Source of the DNA: an uncultured Collinsella sp.
Lineage (GTDB): Bacteria > Actinomycetota > Coriobacteriia > Coriobacteriales > Coriobacteriaceae
Reading direction: 5' to 3'
DNA length: 15,929 nt
NCBI GenBank assembly: GCA_900754385.1
Contig: CAAECP010000035.1
Location: 1-15,929, forward strand
The notes beneath the pieces are model-generated. The model had not been told where the DNA came from and did no database searches. It saw nothing but the letters and a program-made list of their open reading frames with translations. Shown here piece after piece: positions 9,590 through 15,844 of the stretch. The translations under genes were made by a program, and so were the position numbers. Position 1 is the stretch's first letter, and each line of letters starts with the position of its first letter.

Positions 9590-9717
9590 GTGCGCTGTAG
9601 GAAAAGCAGAGGATTGTGCTAACGTACTCATAGAAGAGCTTGCGTACGCATGACCTGATCTTTGGCATTTGCTTACGAGCCGCTGACCTTGTAGTTTCCT
9701 GCCGTTCGTGGAAATCG

Positions 9718-9745
9718 TTGGGACGCGCCATATGTACGCTAATAT
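9718..9745 (+). promoter_or_regulatory. Candidate promoter of the secreted hydrolase gene
   Basis: TTGGGA (9718-9723) and TAATAT (9740-9745) are 16 bp apart, each matching four of six consensus positions. The sequence turns AT-rich here, and the start codon is about 45 bp downstream. The pair overlaps the inverted repeats at 9729-9792. A perfect 10-bp palindrome, TGCGTACGCA, lies further upstream at 9641-9650. Confidence 0.35.
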
Positions 9746-9792
9746 GTATGAGTTGAGCGACATATAAATAAACATGTAACGGAGTACATATG
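9729..9792 (+). repeat. Nested inverted repeats reaching the hydrolase start codon
   Basis: CATATGTAC (9729-9737) is the exact complement of GTACATATG (9784-9792), whose last three bases are the ATG start codon. Inside lies a second pair, ATATGT (9742-9747) and ACATAT (9760-9765). If transcribed, the outer pair could fold over the start codon and flank the GGAG ribosome binding site; as DNA, the repeats could be protein binding sites. Confidence 0.6.
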
Positions 9793-10995
9793 TCACCAAA
9801 CAGCGATTCCATCCTTTCCCAGGAGCTCTCGCGCCGCACTGCCCTCAAGGCCCTGTTCGGCGCCGCTTCTGCGGCAGTTCTTTTTGGCCTGCCCGCTCGC
9901 GCCCATGCGGCGGAGGCTTCCAAAGAAACCACCGATAAACTGAATGCCGCCCAGGCCCAGCTCGACGAGGTTCAGGCCCAGCTCGACAGCATCGCAAATG
10001 AGTATGCGGCGCTGGCCAACAAGAATGCCCAGACCCTCAACGACATCGAGAATGTCCAGGGCAAGATTGACGACACGCAGGCCCAGATCGATGAAAAGAA
10101 GGCCGAGCTCAAGAAGAAGCGTAACGACCTTTCCGATCGCGTGGCCGCCAGCTACAAGTCCGGCGGCACGAACATCCTGTCGCTGCTGCTGGCCTCTGGT
10201 TCGTTTGAGGAACTCGTCGCTAATGCGCACTATGTTGAGAAGATCAACAAGAGCGACCGCGACGCCATCGAGGACATTCAGACCATCCAGGAAGAGCTCG
10301 ATGCGCAAAAGACCGAGCTTGAGTCGCAGAAAGCCGACTTAGAGAAGCTCAAGGACCAGCAGACGGCTCAGATGCAGGATATGCAGGCCAAGCAGCAAGA
10401 AGTCCAGACCGTGCTGAACGGTCTTTCCGACGACGTCAAGGAGCTCATGGCTCAGCGCGATTCCGAGATTCTCGCTGCCGCCCAGGCCGAGGAGGCTGCC
10501 AGGAAGGCCGCCGCTGCCGCGGCTGCCGCGAACAAGAACAATTCCTACTCGGGTGGTTCGAGCTCGGGTGGTGGATCGTATGCGCCCGGAACTCCGCAGC
10601 AGAATGCCGGCTCGGGCAAGCAGCAGGCTGTCGTCAACGCGTGCTACTCCACGCCTTCGCCGGGTCAGAACTGGTGCGCGGCGTGGGTTACCAATGTCTT
10701 CCGTAACGCCGGCGTTGGCTACTTTGGCGGTAACGCGTGCGACATGTTTAACGCATGGTGCTATAGCTCCGACCGCTCGGCGCTGCAGGTGGGCATGATT
10801 GTTGCCGATTCCTCGCACAGCGGTACCGGCATGCCGGGTCTGATCTATGGCCACGTGGGCATCTATGTTGGCGGCGGCATCGTCATGAGCAATGAGGGCG
10901 CCATTACGTCTAAGTCGCTCGACTCGTTTATTAGCTTCTATGGCACTGGCTCTGGCGTGCGTTGGGGCTGGCTCGGCGGTATTGTGCTGTCGTAG
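9790..10995 (+). CDS. Secreted coiled-coil peptidoglycan hydrolase, CwlO/PcsB-like with C-terminal CHAP or NlpC/P60-like domain
   Basis: The 401-residue protein starts with a signal peptide containing SRRTALK (Arg14-Arg15) followed by a hydrophobic stretch and AHA at 38-40, so it looks Tat-type, with cleavage near residue 40. Residues about 45-235 form a long coiled coil rich in Gln, Glu and Lys; the segment LLLASGSFEELVANAHYVEK resembles the PcsB/CwlO coiled-coil domain. An Ala-rich stretch (230-248) and a Gly/Ser linker (250-275) lead to a C-terminal domain with WCAAWVTNVF (candidate nucleophile Cys296) and YGHVGIYVGGG (candidate His355), typical of cysteine peptidoglycan amidases or endopeptidases. 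Such proteins split septal or sidewall peptidoglycan and are often held inactive by the coiled coil. GGAG five bases before ATG 9790 fixes the start. It appears monocistronic. Confidence 0.85.
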   Translation: MSPNSDSILSQELSRRTALKALFGAASAAVLFGLPARAHAAEASKETTDKLNAAQAQLDEVQAQLDSIANEYAALANKNAQTLNDIENVQGKIDDTQAQIDEKKAELKKKRNDLSDRVAASYKSGGTNILSLLLASGSFEELVANAHYVEKINKSDRDAIEDIQTIQEELDAQKTELESQKADLEKLKDQQTAQMQDMQAKQQEVQTVLNGLSDDVKELMAQRDSEILAAAQAEEAARKAAAAAAAANKNNSYSGGSSSGGGSYAPGTPQQNAGSGKQQAVVNACYSTPSPGQNWCAAWVTNVFRNAGVGYFGGNACDMFNAWCYSSDRSALQVGMIVADSSHSGTGMPGLIYGHVGIYVGGGIVMSNEGAITSKSLDSFISFYGTGSGVRWGWLGGIVLS

Positions 10996-11007
10996 CTGCG
11001 GTTTGGT

Positions 11008-11132
11008 CCGGGACAGTCCGAGAGGCATAAGGTTGCCTGCTCGGGCAGTCCTGCTCGCACGGAGAGCACATTAAGTGCTCTCCGGCTCGTGCGGAACTCA
11101 CGATCAACCTTATGCCTCTCGGACTGTCCCGG
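11008..11132. repeat. 125-bp element with perfect 28-bp inverted arms
   Basis: The left arm (11008-11035, beginning CCGGGACAGTCC and ending AAGGTTG) is perfectly complementary to 11105-11132. The 69-bp interior contains a 9-bp hairpin, GGAGAGCAC (11061-11069) with GTGCTCTCC (11075-11083), flanked by CGCAC/GTGCG (11056-11060 with 11089-11093), and a small CTGC/GCAG hairpin (11037-11048). It starts 13 bases after the hydrolase stop codon and lies before that gene's terminator, so it is probably transcribed as a very stable 3' structure. It could also be a small non-coding RNA or a miniature mobile element. I see no target-site duplication and no ORF. Confidence 0.85.
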
Positions 11133-11187
11133 CCCTCTCGGGTCCTGAGCGCGACACACCGGACTGGGTTATCTGAATAAATATGGT

Positions 11188-11215
11188 GAAGGCCCCTTTC
11201 GGGGCCTTCTTTTTT
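11188..11215 (+). terminator. Rho-independent terminator after the hydrolase gene
   Basis: GAAGGCCCC (11188-11196) pairs perfectly with GGGGCCTTC (11201-11209) around TTTC, followed by six Ts. The T-tract overlaps the end of the murB stop codon on the other strand. On the minus strand the hairpin is followed by ACCATATTTATT, so it may also help end murB. Confidence 0.9.
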
Positions 11216-12176
11216 AGAGGAATTCGCCGACTCGGTGGACTTCGGGTTCTAGGTCTACGTCGAACTGCTCTTTGACTTTGGCTTGGATGTCGCGGATGAG
11301 TTCGTCGACATCGGCGGCGGTGGCGTGGTCGGCGTTGACGATAAAGCCGCAGTGCTTTTCGCTCACCTGCGCGCCGCCAACGGCGTGTCCTCGCAGGCCG
11401 GCATCCATGATGAGCTTGCCGGCAAAGTAGCCCTCGGGGCGCTTGAAGGTGGAGCCGGCACTCGGCATGTCGAGCGGCTGCTTGTCCTCGCGGCGCTGGC
11501 GGTAGTCGTCCATGTCGGCCTTGATCATCGCGGCGTTGCCCGGGGCGAGATTGAAAGTGGCCGAAAGCACGATGAAACCGTCGTCGGCAATGCGGCTCTT
11601 GCGATAGCCCAGGTTGAGCTCGTCGACATCGAACTCGATGATGTTGCCGCTGCCGCGGGTGCCGTCGTCGAGCTGGCGAGCGGGTTTGTAGACGCGCACG
11701 GACTCCAGCACATCGGCCATGCAGGCACCGTAGGCGCCGGCGTTCATGTAGCAGGCGCCGCCGACCGATCCGGGGATGCCCGAGATGGGCTCCATGCCGG
11801 TAAGGCCGGCCTCGGCTGCCGCCGCGGCGACATCGGAAAGCAAGGCACCGGCTGCCGCCGTGACATGCGTGCCGTCGACCGTAATGTCGGAGAGGCCCTT
11901 GCTCAGCGCCACGACAACGCCGCGGATACCCTTGTCGCCGACGAGTAGGTCGGAGCCGTTGCCCACGATGGTGAGCGGCAGGTCGCAGCGATAACAGGTG
12001 TCGAGCGTGGCGACGAGGCCCTGCTCGGTATCGGGCGTGACAAAGACGTCGGCCGGGCCGCCGATCTTAAACGTGGTGTGCTCGCGCATGGGCTCGCTCA
12101 TCAGCACGTTGTCCTCGCCGGCAACGCCAGCAAGCGCGCACAGCAGGTCCTCGTTAAAAAAGTCGTTCTCGTGCAT
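11214..12176 (-). CDS. murB: UDP-N-acetylenolpyruvoylglucosamine reductase
   Basis: This FAD-dependent cytoplasmic enzyme uses NADPH to make UDP-N-acetylmuramate, the second committed step of peptidoglycan synthesis. At 320 residues it has the type II MurB layout. Visible are the FAD-binding segment IVGNGSDLLVGDKGIRGVV, SGIPGSVGGACYMNAGAYG, the short YRKSRI segment, the SAGSTFKRP motif with the catalytic serine, GGAQVSEKHCGFIVN, and the C-terminal LEPEV containing the catalytic glutamate. The frame could start at TTG 12221, but the extra residues (MQSIDDNNHQKADIR) are not family-like; ATG 12176 has AAGGCGG about eight bases upstream and is preferred. The gene is divergent from the LacI-family regulator and convergent with the secreted hydrolase, and is not in a visible mur cluster. 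Confidence 0.94.
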   Translation of the reverse strand: MHENDFFNEDLLCALAGVAGEDNVLMSEPMREHTTFKIGGPADVFVTPDTEQGLVATLDTCYRCDLPLTIVGNGSDLLVGDKGIRGVVVALSKGLSDITVDGTHVTAAAGALLSDVAAAAAEAGLTGMEPISGIPGSVGGACYMNAGAYGACMADVLESVRVYKPARQLDDGTRGSGNIIEFDVDELNLGYRKSRIADDGFIVLSATFNLAPGNAAMIKADMDDYRQRREDKQPLDMPSAGSTFKRPEGYFAGKLIMDAGLRGHAVGGAQVSEKHCGFIVNADHATAADVDELIRDIQAKVKEQFDVDLEPEVHRVGEFL

Positions 12177-12318
12177 ACGAATATCCGCCTTTTGGTGGTT
12201 GTTGTCATCAATCGATTGCAATATACCCCACCCGGACGGATTTGGTGCGCTGGCGGCGATAAAACAGCCGTCTACCGGATTGGTAAAGTGTTTATCACCG
12301 AGGTAGAGGGGTAGTCGC

Positions 12319-12324
12319 TATACT
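12319..12324 (+). promoter_or_regulatory. Candidate -10 box of the LacI-family regulator gene
   Basis: TATACT lies 35 bp before the ATG, a good -10 match, without a convincing -35 box 16-18 bp upstream. Just upstream, GATAAA (12258-12263) and TTTATC (12291-12296) form a spaced inverted pair that could mark an operator for autoregulation, though six bases can arise by chance. Confidence 0.4.
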
Positions 12325-12359
12325 TTCAAGAGATTGCGCGTAAACCCGGAAGGAGCGAG

Positions 12360-13388
12360 ATGGCCAACAAAGTCACCCTCAAGCAGATCGCCCAAGAGGT
12401 GGGGCTTTCCCCCTCGTCGGTCTCGCTTGTTCTCAATAATCGGCCCTGTCGCATCTCGGAAGAAAACCGCAAGCTCATCAAGGAGGTCGCGGCGCGCAAC
12501 CACTATGTTCCTAACCAGATTGCTCGTAGCCTGGTCATGCGCGAGTCGCGTACGCTGGGCCTTATCGTTCCCAATATCGAGAGTCGCTTTTTTGCCTCAC
12601 TCGCCGGCAGTCTGGAAAAGCGCTGCCGCGAGGACGGCTATGCGCTCTTCATTACCAGCTCGGGTGGAAGCGCCGATGACGATTTGGAACTGCTGCGCCA
12701 GCTGGTGACGCGCGGCGTCGACGGCGTCTTTCTGGTAGTGGGTGACGAGTTCTCCGACGATCGTGCCCTGCGCGAGGAGGTGAGCCATCTGCCCATCCCT
12801 GCCGTGATGGTCGACCGTGCCATTGAGGGGCTCGAGTGCGACAAGGTGATGTTCGACCACGAGATGGGTGGCTACATGGCCACCCGCTATCTGATTGAGC
12901 AGGGCCACCGCCGTATTGCCTGTCTGGTTAACGCACGCCGCTCCAATACGGGTCGCAAACGACTTGCCGGCTATGAGCGCGCACTGCGCGAGGTTGGCTT
13001 GCCTATCGACGCGCGTTTGGAGTTTGAGAGCGAGTACTACATTCCGAGTGCCTACGAGGCCTCGGAGGCGGTGCTCGCAACTGATGCCACCGCCGTGTTC
13101 GCAAGCTCGGATAACATTGCCCTCGGTCTGCTCAAGCGCCTGCACGAGATGGGGAAGAGCATCCCGTGCGATATTTCGGTCGTAAGCTATGACAACTCGG
13201 CGGCCGACGTTCTCTTTGAGCCGGCGCTGACCGCGATTGAGCAGGATCCTGGTGTCCTTGCGGAGCATGCTTTTGGCTGCATGTCCAAGCGTCTTGCCGG
13301 TAGGGGCGGTAGGCGTGCCGAAGAGGTCGTCCTGGAGCCGGCACTTATCGTTAAGGGCAGCGTGCTCGAACTTACCGAATGTAGCTAA
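12360..13388 (+). CDS. LacI-family transcriptional regulator
   Basis: This 342-residue, full-length LacI/GalR-type repressor has an N-terminal helix-turn-helix (VTLKQIAQEVGLSPSSVSLVL, residues 5-25), a hinge helix with PNQIARSLVMRES near 52-64, and a periplasmic-binding-protein-like sensor domain from GLIVPNIESRFFASL onward. FASSDNIALGLLKRL and SYDNSAADVLFEPALTAIEQDP are typical of the C-terminal subdomain. It probably binds a palindromic operator and responds to a sugar or sugar phosphate. AGGAG four bases before ATG 12360 fixes the start. It is divergent from murB and not joined to a transport operon, so the target is unknown. The maltodextrin importer, malQ and glgP in this window are candidates, by inference only. 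A weak pair of hairpins follows the gene at 13418-13453. Confidence 0.92.
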   Translation: MANKVTLKQIAQEVGLSPSSVSLVLNNRPCRISEENRKLIKEVAARNHYVPNQIARSLVMRESRTLGLIVPNIESRFFASLAGSLEKRCREDGYALFITSSGGSADDDLELLRQLVTRGVDGVFLVVGDEFSDDRALREEVSHLPIPAVMVDRAIEGLECDKVMFDHEMGGYMATRYLIEQGHRRIACLVNARRSNTGRKRLAGYERALREVGLPIDARLEFESEYYIPSAYEASEAVLATDATAVFASSDNIALGLLKRLHEMGKSIPCDISVVSYDNSAADVLFEPALTAIEQDPGVLAEHAFGCMSKRLAGRGGRRAEEVVLEPALIVKGSVLELTECS

Positions 13389-13417
13389 GCGTACTTGTTT
13401 GTTTGCATAGATTGCAT

Positions 13418-13453
13418 GCGGAGTGTCCGCTATTTGCCGGCAGGCACCCCGGC
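13418..13453 (+). terminator. Weak hairpins after the LacI-family gene
   Basis: GCGGA (13418-13422) pairs with TCCGC (13426-13430) around GTG and is followed by TATTT; GCCGG (13436-13440) pairs with CCGGC (13449-13453). Stems are only 5 bp and there is no real T-tract, so the end of transcription here is uncertain. Confidence 0.3.
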
Positions 13454-13533
13454 CCTCGTCCGTGAACTTTTCCGCTGAGCGAGCCATAGACGCCGCGCAC
13501 CGATGCGGTAAAGAGGCGGCTTGAAATTGGTGC

Positions 13534-13539
13534 TATATT
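13534..13539 (+). promoter_or_regulatory. Candidate -10 box for the gene at 13577
   Basis: TATATT lies 37 bp before the ATG, after a GC-rich stretch. A TTGAAA occurs nearby (13521-13526) but is only 7 bp away, too close to be its -35 box. The call is tentative. Confidence 0.3.
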
Positions 13540-13576
13540 CAGCTTGAGTTGTTTAATGCTAGTACGGGAGGCTGAT

Positions 13577-14068
13577 ATGGGGCTGTTCAAGAAGAAAAAC
13601 CCGCAGGATGCCTTTGATCCCGATGTGTTTACCATCACGGATACGATTTTGGACCCACCGCGGTTTACGTTTTTGCCGGCTATCTACCAGGATGCCACGC
13701 GCCGCAAGTGGGCCGTGCATCAGCGCGGCGGCGAGCCGAAGATTTTTGACTATGCGGACGTGCTGCAGTGCGAGATTGTCGAGACCGGAAATCCCGAGGA
13801 TGTGCCGGAGGTTAGCAAGCGCGAACTAGCTCAGCAGATTTTGATTAATCCAGCTCAGGCTACCAAAAACAACGCTGCCAAGCGTAATATGTGCCTTGGT
13901 ATGGGTGTCATCGTTGCCGTGCAAACCGGCGAGGATGAGATTTCGAAGCTTGAGATTCCGGTGACCGCGGGCGAAGTCAAGCGAGACTCCGGCCTATATC
14001 GATCGTATCGGAACGTTGCGGAGCAGATCAAAGAAGCCTTCGACGCCATGGGGCGTCCGGAGCAATGA
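13577..14068 (+). CDS. Conserved-looking hypothetical cytoplasmic protein
   Basis: The 163-residue product begins MGLFKKKNPQDAF and has no signal peptide or membrane helix. I do not firmly recognise it. The middle segment (RKWAVHQRGGEPKIFDYADVLQCEIVETG) and the end (ISKLEIPVTAGEVKRDSGLYRSYRNVAEQIKEAF) recall the C-terminal beta-rich part seen after the zinc-binding domain in DUF4428-type proteins, but no cysteine-rich N-terminal domain is present here. That resemblance is from memory and weak. GGGAGG five bases before ATG 13577 sets the start; the frame extends upstream to 13544 without a better site. It lies 35 bp before the first GntR-family gene, so the three genes 13577-15569 may be one operon. 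Confidence 0.75.
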   Translation: MGLFKKKNPQDAFDPDVFTITDTILDPPRFTFLPAIYQDATRRKWAVHQRGGEPKIFDYADVLQCEIVETGNPEDVPEVSKRELAQQILINPAQATKNNAAKRNMCLGMGVIVAVQTGEDEISKLEIPVTAGEVKRDSGLYRSYRNVAEQIKEAFDAMGRPEQ

Positions 14069-14103
14069 TGCCCGCAGCATCAAGCGGTTGAGGAGCCTTG
14101 CCC

Positions 14104-14871
14104 ATGTCGAGTGAACCATATGCGATTCCGCCCAAAGATCGCGCCTTTGAGGGCATTCTTTGGTATATCAAACATTATGACCTGCAGGGTGGTGACCGGC
14201 TGCCCGCCGAGCGTGTGCTCTGTGAAGAGCTGGGCGTGTCGCGCACGGCGTTGCGCGCTGCGATCACGCGTCTTATTTCGTGCGGAACTTTGGAAAGCCG
14301 CCGCGGTTCGGGCACTTATGTGTGTCCTCCCAAACCGCTGAATATCTTTCAGGAAACATGGAACTATACGCAGGCGGTGGAGAGGGTTGGCTCAAAGTCG
14401 ACCGCACGCCTGGTTTGGTCCAAGGTCGTGTACGCCGATATCGATCTGGCCCAAAAAGCCCAGATCGACCTGGGCATGCCGCTCTTCTGCATTCGGCGCG
14501 TGCGCGTGGTTAATGGTTTCCCGGCGTCGATTGAGACGGCTCACGTCAATCTGTCTTTGTGCCCCTCGCTTCCCGATCACGATTTTGAGCAGGAAAGCCT
14601 CTACGACGTTTTGCTCAAAGAGGGGAATGTCCATGTGGCGCACGGCAAGGAGCATATTTCCATCAGCCGTCTGAACGCCGACGAGGCCAAGTTGCTGGGT
14701 GCTCAGGAGGGCACGCCGGTGTTTTACAAGGCTTCGCACGAGCGTGACGAGAACGATGGCTTTGTCGAGTATTGCAAGTCCGTGATTCTGCCGACCAAGT
14801 ATCGTTTTGCCGATAACGGCGAGGCAGACGGCGTTGCGACGAAGGTGGGTGTCGAATGGCTGATGCAGTAG
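14104..14871 (+). CDS. GntR-family (HutC subfamily) transcriptional regulator, first of a pair
   Basis: The 255-residue protein has an N-terminal winged helix (about residues 8-75) with PAERVLCEELGVSRTALRAAI and the wing RRGSGTYV, and a C-terminal UTRA ligand-binding domain (about 95-245; LFCIRRVRVVNGFPASIE and SLYDVLLKEG are typical). HutC-type regulators usually sense sugar phosphates, amino-sugar phosphates or related metabolites. ATG 14104 has AGGAG at 14091-14095, eight bases upstream; the TTG at 14098 is too close to that site. The end overlaps the start of the second regulator by 16 bases in another frame, so the two are translationally coupled. The likely target is the truncated gene at 15845 and whatever follows it. 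Confidence 0.9.
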   Translation: MSSEPYAIPPKDRAFEGILWYIKHYDLQGGDRLPAERVLCEELGVSRTALRAAITRLISCGTLESRRGSGTYVCPPKPLNIFQETWNYTQAVERVGSKSTARLVWSKVVYADIDLAQKAQIDLGMPLFCIRRVRVVNGFPASIETAHVNLSLCPSLPDHDFEQESLYDVLLKEGNVHVAHGKEHISISRLNADEAKLLGAQEGTPVFYKASHERDENDGFVEYCKSVILPTKYRFADNGEADGVATKVGVEWLMQ

Positions 14872-15569
14872 AAGACTTGCCGGTTTACAAACAAATTCGC
14901 CGCTGCATTGCGGAGCGAATCGAGCGCGGCGACTACCCGACGGGCTCGATGATTCCGTCCGAAAACGAGCTGGCCGAGGAGTTTGGCACGACACGCCTGA
15001 CAATCCGAAGCGCCATGGACGAGCTGGTCAAAAGTGGCCAGATTCGTCGCGTGCAGGGCAAAGGCGCCTTTGTGGGACACAAGTGGTTTGACGAGCACGA
15101 ACGCAAGGGCGGCTTCCGCCAGTCGGTTTTGGCATCGGGCGCGACGCCGTCGGTGCGCATCCTGGCGCGCTCCAAACGCTACGCCGGCCCGTATTATGCC
15201 GACTTGTTTGGCATCGCCGAGGACGATCTGCTTTACTCGGTGCGCCGCCTCAACTGCATCGATGGTGAGCCCGTATCGATCGAGATGACACTGATTCCGT
15301 GCCTGCTGTTTCCGGGCATCGAAGACGTGGACATTTCGGTCTTCAGCCTGTTCGAGACCTACGATATGTTGGGACGCAAGCCAGATCAGTCGGTAGAGAA
15401 ACTCGATATCGAGGCGCTGGGCGCACGCGATGCGAGTTTGCTCAATCTTGAGCCGGGCGATCTGGCGCTCGTGCTGGAAGGCCTGACCTATGACTCGAGT
15501 GGGCAGGCAATCGAGCATGCCAAGTCTTTTACCCGCGGCGACGCCGGCGGATATACCTACAACTATTAG
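14856..15569 (+). CDS. GntR-family (HutC subfamily) transcriptional regulator, second of a pair
   Basis: The 237-residue protein has a winged helix at about residues 10-75 (YKQIRRCIAERIERGDYPTG, then PSENELAEEFGTTRLTIRSAMDEL and the wing RVQGKGAFV) and a UTRA domain at about 90-230 (LYSVRRLNCIDGEPVSIEM). It is the same architecture as the preceding regulator, but the two differ strongly in sequence, so this is not a recent duplication. The start overlaps the end of the first gene by 16 bases; AAGGTGGG lies about six bases before ATG 14856. A terminator follows. Two coupled UTRA regulators could form heterodimers or respond to different ligands at neighbouring sites; this is inference. Confidence 0.92.
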   Translation: MADAVEDLPVYKQIRRCIAERIERGDYPTGSMIPSENELAEEFGTTRLTIRSAMDELVKSGQIRRVQGKGAFVGHKWFDEHERKGGFRQSVLASGATPSVRILARSKRYAGPYYADLFGIAEDDLLYSVRRLNCIDGEPVSIEMTLIPCLLFPGIEDVDISVFSLFETYDMLGRKPDQSVEKLDIEALGARDASLLNLEPGDLALVLEGLTYDSSGQAIEHAKSFTRGDAGGYTYNY

Positions 15570-15575
15570 CGTCTA

Positions 15576-15610
15576 GAGCTTCCCTGCGCATGGCGGGGGC
15601 GCTCGTTTTT
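15576..15610 (+). terminator. Rho-independent terminator after the GntR pair
   Basis: GAGC (15576-15579) pairs with GCTC (15601-15604), and within it CCCTGC pairs with GCGGGG if one U-G pair is allowed. It is followed at once by GTTTTT. It ends the regulator operon only a few bases after the second stop codon. Confidence 0.7.
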
Positions 15611-15686
15611 ACGGATATATGTCGCTTGACCGATGAGCGGCAAAAACTGACCGTCTACCGAGAGGGGAGGATGAAATCATAAAATC

Positions 15687-15732
15687 GGTATTAAAAACGG
15701 CTAACCTGTAATCGTTCACTGGTATTAAGAAC
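15687..15732 (+). promoter_or_regulatory. Candidate operator repeats, GntR-type
   Basis: GGTATTAAAAAC (15687-15698) and GGTATTAAGAAC (15721-15732) are direct repeats matching at 11 of 12 positions, 34 bp apart, upstream of the gene at 15845 and directly after two GntR-family regulators. The second, with its following C, reads GGT-N7-ACC, a partial palindrome of the kind GntR dimers bind. No experimental support is available. Confidence 0.45.
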
Positions 15733-15733
15733 C

Positions 15734-15823
15734 TTTGAATTGTTGAGCTTGGGGCCAAGATGTCCACAAGGTTAAGCGGTGCGACGGGGCGGCAAGCCCG
15801 TTCATTCCGTGCGACAATTCAAA
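15734..15823 (+). ncRNA. Possible structured 5' leader
   Basis: TTTGAATTGT (15734-15743) is the exact complement of ACAATTCAAA (15814-15823). Inside lie CTTG/CAAG (15748-15751 with 15756-15759) and ACGGG/CCCGT (15784-15788 with 15797-15801), so the RNA could fold as a closed multi-branch structure ending 21 bases before the start codon of the next gene. It does not match a riboswitch class that I recognise. Confidence 0.35.
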
Positions 15824-15844
15824 CTGCTCGTGAAAGGAGCGGGA

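Noticed and set aside
9540..9789. c-di-AMP (ydaO-type) riboswitch upstream of the cell-wall hydrolase gene
   Set aside because: Such riboswitches often precede actinobacterial cell-wall hydrolases, so I looked for their conserved GA- and GG-rich core segments, but did not find them in this gap.
9524..9799. N-terminal extension of GalE (open frame to 9799)
   Set aside because: The extra residues do not resemble any GalE sequence, while ATG 9523 has a strong AGGAG site and begins just before the Rossmann motif.
10339..11028. 229-codon minus-strand frame across the end of the hydrolase gene
   Set aside because: It is antisense to the catalytic domain, lacks a ribosome binding site, and runs into the 28-bp inverted repeat, which has no coding character.
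11008..11215. One single long terminator
   Set aside because: The 28-bp arms are not followed by a T-tract, and a complete independent terminator with six Ts is present 55 bp further on, so the inverted repeat needs another explanation.
12177..12221. TTG start adding 15 residues to MurB
   Set aside because: The extension is not family-like; ATG 12176 has an acceptable ribosome binding site, and the TTG overlaps a TATATT that may be a promoter element.
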